This document shows positions 27,432 to 36,634 of a DNA stretch of 64,000 bases, piece by piece. Both the position numbers and the translations under genes were made by a program. Source of the DNA: Flavobacteriales bacterium UBA958 (GTDB taxonomy: Bacteria > Bacteroidota > Bacteroidia > Flavobacteriales_D > Crocinitomicaceae); assembly GCA_002293045.1 (NCBI GenBank), contig DBCM01000014.1, forward strand, positions 8,410 to 72,409, written 5' to 3'. The notes below the pieces were generated by a model. It was not told the DNA's origin. It saw only the letters and a program-made list of their open reading frames with translations, and searched no databases. Position 1 is the first letter of the stretch, and every line of letters starts with the position of its first letter.

Positions 27432-28369
27432 TGTTGATAGCAGGAAATTATTTTATCCGCAAGGACATCGCTTAGTTTAAAATAACTTTCTTTCGTCCAA
27501 CCCCCGACATGTGGACTGAGTAAAACCCGATCTGAAGTGAGGAGGTATTGAAACGCCGCAGGCAGTTGATGCGCGAAAATGGATTCAAAATCTTTGGATT
27601 CATATTCAAGTACATCTAAGCCTGCGGCTTTAATTTGCTTTAATTCTAAGGCCTTCACTAAGGATTCTGTATGAACGATTTTACCCCTGGATAAATTCAA
27701 TAAGTAAAACGGCTTTTTAAACGAAGAAATGAACGCTTCATTTACATAGAAAAGCGTCTCTTTATTTTGCGGAATATGAAGTGAAACAACATCTGCCGAA
27801 TTATAAATAGCTTCCAACGTGCTTTCCTGAACAAAGGCATCCCCAAACCCTTGTTTATACTTATCATAGGCCAACACCTTCACATCGAAGCCTCTTAACT
27901 TTTTTGCGAAGGCGGCACCGTTATTTCCATATCCAATGATTCCGATTGTTTTGCCGTCTAATTCTTCCCCTCGGTTTTCTTCACGCTTCCAAACGCCTCG
28001 ATTAATTTGTTCGTTTGCCTTGCACAATTTATTCATTAAGGCGAGTAACATTCCCAATGCGTGTTCAGCCACCGCATTTCTATTTCCTTCTGGAGAATTA
28101 AATAGATGAATGTTATGCGCCATGCAATACGCCGAATCAATGTTTTCTAAACCCGAACCGGAACGGGCAATAAATAAAAGGTTAGGAAAATTGGATAGAC
28201 ATTCTGCATTCAATAAGAAACGTGCGCGAATAACGATTCCTTGAACTTCGTGCTGATGCATCAATAACTCTTCCATTGAAAAGTTGGTCGCATCAATGCA
28301 ATCAAAACCATTGCGCGTTAATCGTTCTTGAAGTGTTGGATGAACTTTGTCAATAAAGAAAACTTTCAT
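27425..28369 (-). CDS. D-2-hydroxyacid dehydrogenase (phosphoglycerate dehydrogenase-like)
   Basis: 314 residues with the two-domain fold of this family: an N-terminal catalytic half containing VRGIVIRARFLLNAECL, then the NAD-binding Rossmann motif TIGIIGYGNNGAAFA. The catalytic arginine lies in LNLSRGKIVHTESL and the histidine in LSPHVGGWT. Likely substrates are 3-phosphoglycerate or another 2-hydroxy/2-oxo acid. There is no ACT domain, so if it is SerA it is the short form. It has no operon partner; a 153-bp gap separates it from mnmG, where I see nothing else. Confidence 0.85.
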   Translation of the reverse strand: MKVFFIDKVHPTLQERLTRNGFDCIDATNFSMEELLMHQHEVQGIVIRARFLLNAECLSNFPNLLFIARSGSGLENIDSAYCMAHNIHLFNSPEGNRNAVAEHALGMLLALMNKLCKANEQINRGVWKREENRGEELDGKTIGIIGYGNNGAAFAKKLRGFDVKVLAYDKYKQGFGDAFVQESTLEAIYNSADVVSLHIPQNKETLFYVNEAFISSFKKPFYLLNLSRGKIVHTESLVKALELKQIKAAGLDVLEYESKDFESIFAHQLPAAFQYLLTSDRVLLSPHVGGWTKESYFKLSDVLADKIISCYQHQ

Positions 28370-28522
28370 AAGTCACTAAAATAGGCATTGAAGTTGAAAA
28401 TAACCGCATTGCATTAAAAAAAACGGCTTTTGTACGTTAATTCTAATTTGTTTTCTCTAAGTCTCTAAGGTGATTTTATTACAACGCGAGAATAATGCGC
28501 TTAAATCGAATAAAAACGCTAT

Positions 28523-30391
28523 TTATCTTCCAAGATAGATCAAAAGTACAGAAATATCGCTGGGTGACACCCCAGAAATCCGTGTAGCTTGTCCGATGGT
28601 TACCGGTTGGATGTGAGAAAGTTTTTCAACCGCTTCCGTGCTCAAACTTTTCAATTGAGAATAATTTAAATCAGCGGGGATTTGTACGCGTTCTAGGCGG
28701 TGCATTTTTTCAGCAATTTCTTCTTCGCGCGTTATATAGCCCTCATACTTCACCTGAATCTCTGTTTGTACGAGCACATCTTCTCCTATGTTATTGTTTT
28801 TCAATGAATTAGATAAAGTTTCTGAGGAATCTGTAAGCATTTGTAAACTAACTCCTGGACGCGTTAATACACTTGACAATTTAACTTGTTGTAATATGGG
28901 TGCGGATTCCAATTGCTCAAGCGTAGGATTGATTTCTTGGGGAGTAATTCCGATGGATTTCAACTCTTTTTTTAACCAATTTGTTTGTTCATTTTTATTC
29001 AACACTTGGTCGTGTTGTTGGGGTGTAAGTAACCCTAACTCGAAGCCTTTACTGCTTAATCTTAAATCGGCATTGTCTTGCCTTAACAGAATCCTATATT
29101 CTGCTCTGCTGGTAAACATTCGATAAGGTTCATTGGTGCCCTTCGTTACTAAGTCATCAATGAGTACCCCTATGTAAGCCTCGCTGCGTTGAAGAATAAA
29201 CGGATCTTTTTCATTGATTTTAAGATGGGCGTTTATTCCTGCCATTAACCCTTGGCACGCCGCTTCTTCATAACCGGTAGTTCCATTGATTTGACCTGCG
29301 AAATACAGTCCGTCGATTCGCTTCGTTTCCAGCGTATGTTTCAATTGTGTTGGTTGAAAATAATCATACTCAATGGCATACCCTGGTCTAAATAATTTCG
29401 CCTGCTCAAATCCTGGGATAGATTTAATGGCACGAACTTGAATGTCTTCTGGTAAGGAGGTGCTGAAACCATTTACATAAATTTCAACCGTATTCCACCC
29501 TTCGGGTTCAACGAAAATTTGATGACGGTCACGTTCAGCAAACCGATTAATCTTGTCTTCAATGCTCGGACAATATCTTGGTCCGGTACTTTTGATGGCT
29601 CCATTAAACATGGGTGACCGATCAAACCCTTCGCGTAATTTGTCGTGCGTTTCAGGATTCGTATACGTGATATAACAAGGCAATTGGTTCGGTAATGGTA
29701 AGGTATTCCAATAACTAAACTTAGAAGGGTGCTCATCGCCATGTTGGATTTCCATTTTTGTATAATCCAAACTTCTACCATCAACCCTTGGTGGAGTCCC
29801 TGTTTTCATACGGCCTGACTCAAACCCTAGTAAAACTAAGTCTTCTGTAATACCTGTAGAAGCCCGTTCGGCAGCTCGGCCGCCTCCAAATTGTTTTTCA
29901 CCCAAGTGAATAATTCCATTCAGAAAGGTTCCATTCGTTAATATTACCGCTTTCCCGTATATATTAATTCCTAAACTGGTTTTTACACCCACAGCGCTGT
30001 TGTTCTCGACGAGTATGCCGGTTCCCATGTCTTGCCAAAAATCAATGTTTGGATTCTGTTCCAAAAGAAAACGCCATTCTGCAGCAAACATCATTCGATC
30101 GTTTTGGGTTCTTGGTGACCACATGGCCGGACCTTTCGAAAGGTTTAACATTCTAAATTGCAGTGCACTTTTATCACTAACGATTCCAGATCCACCGCCT
30201 AACGCATCTATTTCTCGAACGATTTGTCCTTTAGCGACACCGCCCATTGCTGGGTTACAACTCATTTGAGCGATGGTATTCATATTCATGGTAAGCAACA
30301 AAACCTTACTGCCCATTTTTGCTGCGGCGTTTGCAGCTTCGCATCCTGCATGACCCGCACCAACTACAATAACGTCATAAGTATCTAACAT
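28523..30391 (-). CDS. mnmG: tRNA uridine-5-carboxymethylaminomethyl modification enzyme MnmG (GidA)
   Basis: A 622-residue protein of normal MnmG length. It begins with the FAD-binding [19 protein letters not shown] (about 6-24) and contains [37 protein letters not shown] and the C-terminal helical end [15 protein letters not shown]. With MnmE it installs the cmnm5 group at wobble uridine of certain tRNAs. In many bacteria this gene lies next to oriC. It follows ybeY by 12 bp in an operon of DUF4175, ATPase, ybeY and mnmG. Confidence 0.97.
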   Translation of the reverse strand: MLDTYDVIVVGAGHAGCEAANAAAKMGSKVLLLTMNMNTIAQMSCNPAMGGVAKGQIVREIDALGGGSGIVSDKSALQFRMLNLSKGPAMWSPRTQNDRMMFAAEWRFLLEQNPNIDFWQDMGTGILVENNSAVGVKTSLGINIYGKAVILTNGTFLNGIIHLGEKQFGGGRAAERASTGITEDLVLLGFESGRMKTGTPPRVDGRSLDYTKMEIQHGDEHPSKFSYWNTLPLPNQLPCYITYTNPETHDKLREGFDRSPMFNGAIKSTGPRYCPSIEDKINRFAERDRHQIFVEPEGWNTVEIYVNGFSTSLPEDIQVRAIKSIPGFEQAKLFRPGYAIEYDYFQPTQLKHTLETKRIDGLYFAGQINGTTGYEEAACQGLMAGINAHLKINEKDPFILQRSEAYIGVLIDDLVTKGTNEPYRMFTSRAEYRILLRQDNADLRLSSKGFELGLLTPQQHDQVLNKNEQTNWLKKELKSIGITPQEINPTLEQLESAPILQQVKLSSVLTRPGVSLQMLTDSSETLSNSLKNNNIGEDVLVQTEIQVKYEGYITREEEIAEKMHRLERVQIPADLNYSQLKSLSTEAVEKLSHIQPVTIGQATRISGVSPSDISVLLIYLGR

Positions 30392-30403
30392 GGTGTCCTT
30401 TGA

Positions 30404-30829
30404 TTAGTGTTTCACGTGAAACAACTTGGTTAAGTAGTAGTTTTCCTTGTCACGCATTATACTGATTTCGGTAGCTGATTTATCATTATATCCCAGTAAG
30501 TGTAACACTCCATGATAACAAACACGGTGCAATTCTTCTTCAAAGGTAACCTGAAGTGTATTAGCATTATCTTTTACACGTTCCACAGAAATGAATAAAT
30601 CTCCACCGAGGGCTTTACCCTCCGTAAAATCAAATGTTATGATATCGGTGTAATAATCATGCGATAGATGCTCCTTGTTGAGTTCTAACAATTCATCGTC
30701 TGTACAAAACACTAATGTTATGTTTCCTAAGGCATAGGATTCTTCTGAAATCAATAAAGGTAAGCTGGATACTAAAGAAGCTAAGGGTAAACCAGGAATC
30801 TCTTCCGAATAATATTCAATAGAAATCAT
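30404..30829 (-). CDS. ybeY: Endoribonuclease YbeY (16S rRNA 3' processing/quality control)
   Basis: 141 residues with DIITFDFTEGKALGGDLFIS and the metal-binding helix region HRVCYHGVLHLLGYNDKS. The first two zinc histidines are present, but the usual third histidine of HGxLHLxGYDH is replaced by aspartate, a change I believe is common in Bacteroidota YbeY. The start overlaps the upstream ATPase gene by 4 bp. Its last codons, encoding FHVKH, coincide with an exact parS palindrome. Confidence 0.94.
   Translation of the reverse strand: MISIEYYSEEIPGLPLASLVSSLPLLISEESYALGNITLVFCTDDELLELNKEHLSHDYYTDIITFDFTEGKALGGDLFISVERVKDNANTLQVTFEEELHRVCYHGVLHLLGYNDKSATEISIMRDKENYYLTKLFHVKH
30408..30423. promoter_or_regulatory. 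parS centromere-like site (ParB/Spo0J binding)
   Basis: TGTTTCACGTGAAACA is a perfect 16-bp palindrome identical to the canonical bacterial parS consensus TGTTNCACGTGAAACA. It lies at the 3' end of ybeY, 12 nt upstream of mnmG. parS sites normally cluster within a few percent of the chromosome around oriC and are bound by ParB. No other exact copy was found in the window by eye. Confidence 0.85.
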
Positions 30830-31239
30830 CGGCGAAAACAGACGTTTACTACAGTCCCATTCTCTTCAAAATTCACCTCATCTGCTAGGTTTTTCATTAG
30901 AAAAATACCCCTACCATTTTCCTTCAATAAATTCTCGGGTGCTGTGGGGTCTGGAATCGCTTCAGGATCAAAACCTGTTCCCCGGTCGGTAATAGAAAAA
31001 CATACCCATTCTTCATTGTTGTGAACACCTACATGCACTGTTAAACTTGCATCTAGTTTATTTCCGTGAATAATGGCATTATTAACTCCCTCCGTTACGG
31101 CAATCAAGATATTTCCGTAAACGTCTTCGCTCAAGGCTAATTCAGCACATGCCACATCAATCAAGCTCTCTACATCCGTAATGGAGGCAGGTGTTGACGG
31201 TAAGGTTACTTCGTGTATTAACTGTAATTGATGTTTCAT
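30826..31239 (-). CDS. Serine-kinase-like ATP-binding protein (RsbW/SpoIIAB HATPase family)
   Basis: A 137-residue HATPase_c_2 protein. The N box is AVTEGVNNAIIHGNK, the G1 box is ITDRGTGFDPEAIP and the G2 box is NGRGIFLMKNLADEV. This fold is that of anti-sigma-factor kinases (RsbW) and their relatives. No anti-sigma antagonist or sigma factor is adjacent, so its target is unknown. It overlaps ybeY by 4 bp and follows the DUF4175 gene by 9 bp. Confidence 0.88.
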   Translation of the reverse strand: MKHQLQLIHEVTLPSTPASITDVESLIDVACAELALSEDVYGNILIAVTEGVNNAIIHGNKLDASLTVHVGVHNNEEWVCFSITDRGTGFDPEAIPDPTAPENLLKENGRGIFLMKNLADEVNFEENGTVVNVCFRR

Positions 31240-31248
31240 GCTATAAAT

Positions 31249-34200
31249 TTAATCAACTAAATTAAAGTATGTTTCGGCCTTCGTTTTATAATAAATACTG
31301 AATGCAGGATCTACTACCTGAAGTATCTCTACTTGCTTTAATTTATCCCGATTGTACGTCTTAAGTTCAATAAGGTTACTTTTAATTTGATCTACACCGG
31401 ACTTTGATTCTCTTTTATCTTCAAAGCCACGCTCCATCATTGCTTTCTCACTTTCTAAAAGACGGGTCATTATATCTTTCTGACGGGTAATCATTTCTGG
31501 TGAAAAATTCTTATTGATCAAATCATTTTCTTGTTGCTCTAGTTCTTTCAATAAAGGATTCAACTGATTCCCTTTACCTTTTCCATCTTTATTCAATTCA
31601 TTTTTTAATTGCTCTAATCGTTGTCTAATGGCCGTTTGTTCAGCAGCCATTTTCGCAATTTCTTTATTGCCTAATCCCAACATACTCATTCCTGATTGAC
31701 CAGGTTTCATGCCAGGACTCTGACCTTCCTTGTCACCTGGTTTTTTACCCCCGGGATTTTGCCCTTTCTGCATTTGTTCCAATTGTTTCTTCAACATTTC
31801 CTTCATATCACCCGGGGACATACTACTTCCAGGTTTTGGTTTTCCATTCCCCGGCTTACTGCAACTCCCACTACTTTGCATTTGAGACTGCATTTGAGAC
31901 TGCATTTGTTGCAAGGCCTCGTTTAATAACAAGGCTAAGTTATTGTAAGCCGTCATTACTTGTTGCTCGCTTTTAGCAATATCTTGCTTTCGATGATCAT
32001 CAATCGCTTCTACCGCTGCGCTTTGAGAAAAATTAATATCCGAAAGCTCTTTATCTACAAAGGATGCGATTTTAGGCTGTCGCTTGGCCAGGGCCAATAA
32101 ACTGTCGCTAACCGTTTTAGTATCCGTATTAATTCTTATCTGCTCGCGTCCCAACTTCTTATACTTAGGGTCGGTGGTGTTCACTTTATTAAACTTTCCA
32201 ATTAGGGCTTCTTGATCGAAACTTAAAATCATCAAGCTCTCTAATATGCGACGCACCAATTCCATATCTTCTTCTTCCTGCTGCTGGTTTGATTCCTGTT
32301 GTTGCTGATCAAGCATATCGGCTAGTTGCTCCATTTGATCGGCTGCCTGTTGCTGAGATTCTTGTGATTTCCCTTTTTTGCCGCTTTTAACCTCTTCTGA
32401 CGCATTTTTAAGCTCGTTATCTATAGATTCTTCCAAAGCCTTGGAATCCTCTAAATTCAACGGGCTTTCTAGCTCCTTATTCAACGCTTTAGTTTCTTCT
32501 AATTTCTTTTGAATTTCATCGAAGCGTTTGTTGATGTCCTCTTGTTTCTTTTCAGCGTCCTCTTTGGTAATTTTCTCTGAAGCGATTTCTTCTTTAAGCG
32601 CTTCCTGATCCTTAGCATTCTCTTTTAGCTCTTTTTCTATATCGTCAATTTTCTCGTTCACTTGCAATTTCTTTAGCATTTCTAGCGTACGATCTAATTG
32701 TTTATTCATGTTCTCTGCCTGTTGGTCCAGTTTATTCATTTCCTTTTGAATCTCTTGATCCGCCCGTTCATTGAATAATTTCTCTAGGTCTTCCAATAAT
32801 TTTTTTAACTCATCGTCCATTACCTCTTCCAAGAGCTTTTCAATCATTTCTTGTTTTTCTAGCAAGGCTTTGTCAATTTCCGAAAGTTGATTTTTTTCTT
32901 GGGTCGTTTGTTCAAGTTGATCTTTAATTTGTTGCAATTCATTTGCCAAGGACTTCTGTTCTTCCTGCAGTTGTTTCAATTGTTGCTTATTATTCCAATC
33001 ATTTGATTTAGAATTAGTTAAATCCTTTTTTAGCTTATCAACAGACTTTTCGAAGTCTTTAGTTTTGGACAAAATCCGTTCTAAATCTTGCTTTGTTTGC
33101 GCTTGTTGCTCATCGCGTTGTTCGTTTAATTCTTTAAGGTCAGGCAATTGATATTGGCCCACATAACTTCTGGTGCTTTTGCTTCCATTTACACCGTCAT
33201 TATCTGACACCGTAAAAAAGTATTCAATTTTGTCTTCCAGCTTAACTTCTTCTAAACGAAAATCTACGGCAAAGGAGAAATTACTTCGCGTTCCAGATTC
33301 AAAAGAAACAGGCAATTTACGTGTTTTAATCGCCTTTCCATTACGTAGAAGGGTATAATTAAACGTCAGTGCTGATAAACCGTAATCGTCTCCTACTTGA
33401 CCACTAAAAAAACGCAATCCTTCTTGGATTGAATCACTTGCTTCACCCACCTGGATGCTTGGATGCGCATCTTTTATCACATTTACGTTAAACAAGGAAG
33501 AGTCTACCTTGTGTGAAAACAAATTAGCTAAACGTATGCGAAGCTTATGAGAATTCTTTGCTTTAATTCCGTAGGTAAACGAAGCCTTATTAAACCGCTG
33601 CACCTTTTTCGCCGTTTGAATTTCAATCCATTCGGTATATTTAGTGTTTCCCGTCCAAGTTAATTGGCTCCCTTCAGGAACGGTAATATCTCCTACATTT
33701 TGGATGAGTTCGTCCTTTTTATTGAGATATGACGGATAATGAATGTTAAGAGAAACGTTACCCAGTAAACTCTTACCGGTTATTTTGTATCCATAGGTTT
33801 TACTTTGATATCCGTTGGCTTCAAAATAAAAACTGCCACTTGTTTTCACTTTTTTAAGGATGAAATCATATCTATTTTTCAAGGCACGTTGCATTAAGAA
33901 CTTCCCTTGATCGGATACTAAATAAACCTTATCTGGAATACGTTCTCCCTTTAAAGTCACTTGAATCGGAACGTCTGATCCCTCTTCATACGTGGATTTC
34001 CCAGCATCTAACTGGAATTTAAACGGTACGAACACTTGGTTAAACTGTATAATTCTATACGTTCCTTGGGTTAAAATAGCAGGAATAAAAATCAACAACA
34101 GAAAGATCGTTAAGAGGGCTGGAAGAGCGTACTTCGCGTATTTTTTATTGAGTGACAAATCTATACCCGAACTAAAATTAAACAGCTGTAATTGAGCTGT

Positions 34201-34617
34201 TTTTTGGGCAATAGAGGCAGCTAACAAATCTAACTGCTCATTTGCGGTGTTTGATTGGTTAATTAGTTGTAAGGTATTGAGTAGGCGATCTGAAACATCA
34301 GAAAACATCTTACCAATCAAAGAGGCCGCCTCCACCTGTGTCATGCGTCTAAGTATCCTAAAATATTGTCCACATGGAATTAACAGCAAACGAATGCAAA
34401 CCGTTAAATTTAATCCGATAAAACCGATCAAAAAACACAATCTAATCCAACTTTGTAACTCAAAAAAATAAGCAAGACTAGAAAAAAACAAATAACTTAC
34501 AGATAAAATAGCAAGAAAGATGAGTGCTCCTTTGAGCATCCGATTCAAATAAAATTTATCTGCAAATTTTTCAATTTCCGCATATAAATTTAAAATGTCT
34601 GTTTGTTGGCTGCTCAT
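31249..34617 (-). CDS. DUF4175 family membrane-anchored coiled-coil protein
   Basis: 1122 residues. Two or three N-terminal membrane helices (about 25-80 and 155-185) are followed by a beta-rich domain, then from about residue 500 a long, charged, Q/E/K-rich coiled coil. Near residues 910-920 there is a Q/M/S repeat (MQSQMQSQMQSSG), then a G/K/P-rich linker and a helical tail. This matches the DUF4175 family typical of Bacteroidota; its role is not established. It is first in the operon with the ATPase, ybeY and mnmG and directly borders the candidate origin. A tandem 12-mer duplication at 31879-31902 encodes the MQSQ repeats. Confidence 0.85.
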   Translation of the reverse strand: MSSQQTDILNLYAEIEKFADKFYLNRMLKGALIFLAILSVSYLFFSSLAYFFELQSWIRLCFLIGFIGLNLTVCIRLLLIPCGQYFRILRRMTQVEAASLIGKMFSDVSDRLLNTLQLINQSNTANEQLDLLAASIAQKTAQLQLFNFSSGIDLSLNKKYAKYALPALLTIFLLLIFIPAILTQGTYRIIQFNQVFVPFKFQLDAGKSTYEEGSDVPIQVTLKGERIPDKVYLVSDQGKFLMQRALKNRYDFILKKVKTSGSFYFEANGYQSKTYGYKITGKSLLGNVSLNIHYPSYLNKKDELIQNVGDITVPEGSQLTWTGNTKYTEWIEIQTAKKVQRFNKASFTYGIKAKNSHKLRIRLANLFSHKVDSSLFNVNVIKDAHPSIQVGEASDSIQEGLRFFSGQVGDDYGLSALTFNYTLLRNGKAIKTRKLPVSFESGTRSNFSFAVDFRLEEVKLEDKIEYFFTVSDNDGVNGSKSTRSYVGQYQLPDLKELNEQRDEQQAQTKQDLERILSKTKDFEKSVDKLKKDLTNSKSNDWNNKQQLKQLQEEQKSLANELQQIKDQLEQTTQEKNQLSEIDKALLEKQEMIEKLLEEVMDDELKKLLEDLEKLFNERADQEIQKEMNKLDQQAENMNKQLDRTLEMLKKLQVNEKIDDIEKELKENAKDQEALKEEIASEKITKEDAEKKQEDINKRFDEIQKKLEETKALNKELESPLNLEDSKALEESIDNELKNASEEVKSGKKGKSQESQQQAADQMEQLADMLDQQQQESNQQQEEEDMELVRRILESLMILSFDQEALIGKFNKVNTTDPKYKKLGREQIRINTDTKTVSDSLLALAKRQPKIASFVDKELSDINFSQSAAVEAIDDHRKQDIAKSEQQVMTAYNNLALLLNEALQQMQSQMQSQMQSSGSCSKPGNGKPKPGSSMSPGDMKEMLKKQLEQMQKGQNPGGKKPGDKEGQSPGMKPGQSGMSMLGLGNKEIAKMAAEQTAIRQRLEQLKNELNKDGKGKGNQLNPLLKELEQQENDLINKNFSPEMITRQKDIMTRLLESEKAMMERGFEDKRESKSGVDQIKSNLIELKTYNRDKLKQVEILQVVDPAFSIYYKTKAETYFNLVD

Positions 34618-35094
34618 CTTGGGATAAAAGTAAAAAATCGTTCCAATACTACCTAGTTTAATCTTTACACACTGTTAGTTGTATTAAAAGATATTTATTT
34701 AAAAAGAATTTTATTAATCTTATTAAGGCTGTTCATTTGTGTAAAAATAAGCGCCTTTTATTAACCTTGTATTACTTCTAACGTGATTTCAACGGTTTAT
34801 TAACAAATATTAATGGCTTTTTATTCCTTAAATAGTACATTTTAGAATGGTTATTAACAGCCTTTTATAAGTGAGATAGGTGTATAACTTTTAATCAAAA
34901 GTATCCCTTTACTCGTTAACAAGTAGTTCATGAATTCGTGAAAGAATTCGTAAACTTTTTGTGCTTAGTTCAAAGACTTGTATATAAGCGTAAAGATTTT
35001 AAAATAGCTACAGTTTTCTTTGAGCATTTTTCAATACTAATTAACAAGGCTATCCACATGTTATCAAATGACTAATTTTACAAAAACATACCTT
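34618..35094. other. Candidate chromosome replication origin (oriC) intergenic region
   Basis: This 477-bp AT-rich gap is the largest in the window and has no credible ORF. It contains DnaA-box-like sequences relative to TTWTNCACA: exact TTTTACACA (minus strand, 34738-34746), and one-mismatch sites CTTTACACA (34663-34671), TTATACACC (minus strand, 34879-34887) and CTATCCACA (35050-35058). Further elements are a 9-bp inverted repeat AAGGCTGTT/AACAGCCTT (34725-34733, 34856-34864), a direct repeat GAATTCGT (34932-34939, 34944-34951) and several TTAACA/TTAACC motifs. An exact parS and mnmG lie within 5 kb. dnaA is not in the window. The box sites could occur by chance in AT-rich DNA. Confidence 0.45.
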
Positions 35095-35526
35095 ATGAAT
35101 ATCGCTATTGGATCTGATCATGCCGGTTTTGTATTAAAAACAACGTTAATTACCATCCTTGAAGCAAAAGGGCATCAAGTAAAAGATTTTGGTTGTTACA
35201 GTGAAGATAGTATTGATTATCCAGATTACGCGCATCCTGTGGCTGAAGAAATCGAACAGCAAAAATCAGAGTTGGGCATTTTAATTTGTGGTTCAGGAAA
35301 TGGAATCAGTATGACGGCTAATAAACATCAAGGAATTCGATGCGCATTGTGTTGGAATCCAGAAATTGCTTCTTTAGCACGGCAGCATAACGATGCAAAT
35401 ATTCTTTCTTTACCTGCTCGTTTTATTTCTCCGGAGCTCGCACAAGAAATTCTAACAGCATTCTTATCCGCTGAATTTGAAGGAGGAAGGCATGCGAATC
35501 GGGTGTCTAAAATTTCGTGTAGTTAA
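35095..35526 (+). CDS. rpiB: Ribose-5-phosphate isomerase B
   Basis: From the ATG at 35095 the protein has 143 residues and begins MNIAIGSDHAGFVLK, the RpiB phosphate-binding start. IDYPDYAHPVAE and the active-site cysteine in GILICGSGNGISMTANK follow, then EIASLARQHNDANILSLPAR. It interconverts ribose-5-phosphate and ribulose-5-phosphate; allose-6-phosphate isomerase activity is possible in this family. An upstream in-frame ATG at 35068 adds nine residues without similarity. It borders the candidate oriC and its last 4 bp overlap the convergent hemW. Confidence 0.94.
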   Translation: MNIAIGSDHAGFVLKTTLITILEAKGHQVKDFGCYSEDSIDYPDYAHPVAEEIEQQKSELGILICGSGNGISMTANKHQGIRCALCWNPEIASLARQHNDANILSLPARFISPELAQEILTAFLSAEFEGGRHANRVSKISCS

Positions 35527-36629
35527 ATTCTGAACAATTCACTGGCTAAGCGGTCTGCAGAAAGCCAAGCAGAATCCGTGAGTGTGTAGTGCGTGTTTTC
35601 TAAGCGAAGCATCCCACCTTCCTGTAGTTTTTTTAGTGTTTCCATTTCTGTATTGCTTAGTCCCCCAAGCAATTGAAGTTTATCCAGCGGCACTCCGTTG
35701 ACGGTTCTTAATCCAGTTAACCAGCATTCATTCCAAATATTATTTTCTGATAATGTCTCTAATTCGAACCATTCCTGCTGTTTTATATAGCGTTGATTAT
35801 TAGATACATTCCATCTTCGCGTGCTTACTCCATCAAATGAGTGAGCTCCTGGTCCAATGCCTATATATGGTTTTCCTTCCCAGTAATTGGTGTTGTGTTT
35901 TGCTACTTGCCCATTTTTTGCATAATTGGACACTTCGTATTGTATAAAGTTCCGGACCTTAAGTTCGTGTTGGATTGTATAATAATGCTTGATTTGCATT
36001 TCATCATCAATTTCAGCGGTTTTACCCTGTTTAATCCAACGGTCTAATGCAGTATTCGGTTCTTTGGTCAGGGCATACGCTGAAAGGTGTTCGATCTGAT
36101 ATTGGTCTACTAATTCAATTACCGCCAAGACATCATGTATGTGCTGGTTTGGAATCCCAAAAATCAGATCGATGGATAATGAAAAACCATGTGTTTCTAA
36201 CAAGGTTAATGCGTGTAGCGATTGTTCAACGCTGTGATTTCTGTTCATCCATCGCAGTATATCGGCATTTAAGGATTGAACTCCAAGGCTGATTCTATTG
36301 ATTCCTAAATTTTTCCAAGCGGTTAAATTGGTTTCGGTGACATCTTCAGGGTTCGCTTCAAGGGTTAATTCGATTAACTGATTACCGGCAATTCGCAAGG
36401 GTTCTTTTAAGAGCATTTCGAGTTCCTTGGGTGTGAGGATTCCCGGCGATCCACCCCCAAAATAAATAGTCTGAATGGGTTCGTTTATCTCGTTTAACCG
36501 TTGGTTAAATTCGAGGGACATTAATTCAAGTAATTCCGTTCTATATCCACTAAAGGTAGTTGAAAAATGAAAATCACAATAGGTGCATTTCTTTCTACAA
36601 AATGGGACATGAAAATAAATCCCAGCCAA
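35523..36629 (-). CDS. hemW: Heme chaperone/coproporphyrinogen-type radical SAM protein HemW
   Basis: 368 residues. MAGIYFHVPFCRKKCTYCDF contains the CxxxCxxC of radical SAM (cysteines 11, 15, 18) with the characteristic CDF. TIYFGGGSPGIL, GVQSLNADILRWMNR and DLIFGIPNQ match HemW/HemN-like proteins, with a C-terminal HemN domain (YEVSNYAKNG, YIGIGPGAHSF). HemW binds heme and transfers it to respiratory enzymes. It follows the protease gene by 5 bp in the same direction. Confidence 0.93.
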   Translation of the reverse strand: MAGIYFHVPFCRKKCTYCDFHFSTTFSGYRTELLELMSLEFNQRLNEINEPIQTIYFGGGSPGILTPKELEMLLKEPLRIAGNQLIELTLEANPEDVTETNLTAWKNLGINRISLGVQSLNADILRWMNRNHSVEQSLHALTLLETHGFSLSIDLIFGIPNQHIHDVLAVIELVDQYQIEHLSAYALTKEPNTALDRWIKQGKTAEIDDEMQIKHYYTIQHELKVRNFIQYEVSNYAKNGQVAKHNTNYWEGKPYIGIGPGAHSFDGVSTRRWNVSNNQRYIKQQEWFELETLSENNIWNECWLTGLRTVNGVPLDKLQLLGGLSNTEMETLKKLQEGGMLRLENTHYTLTDSAWLSADRLASELFRI

Positions 36630-36634
36630 ACCGC

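Noticed and set aside
34618..35094. Search for a tRNA or small RNA gene in the large gap
   Set aside because: No cloverleaf-like arms or CCA end were seen; the sequence is AT-rich with only short repeats.
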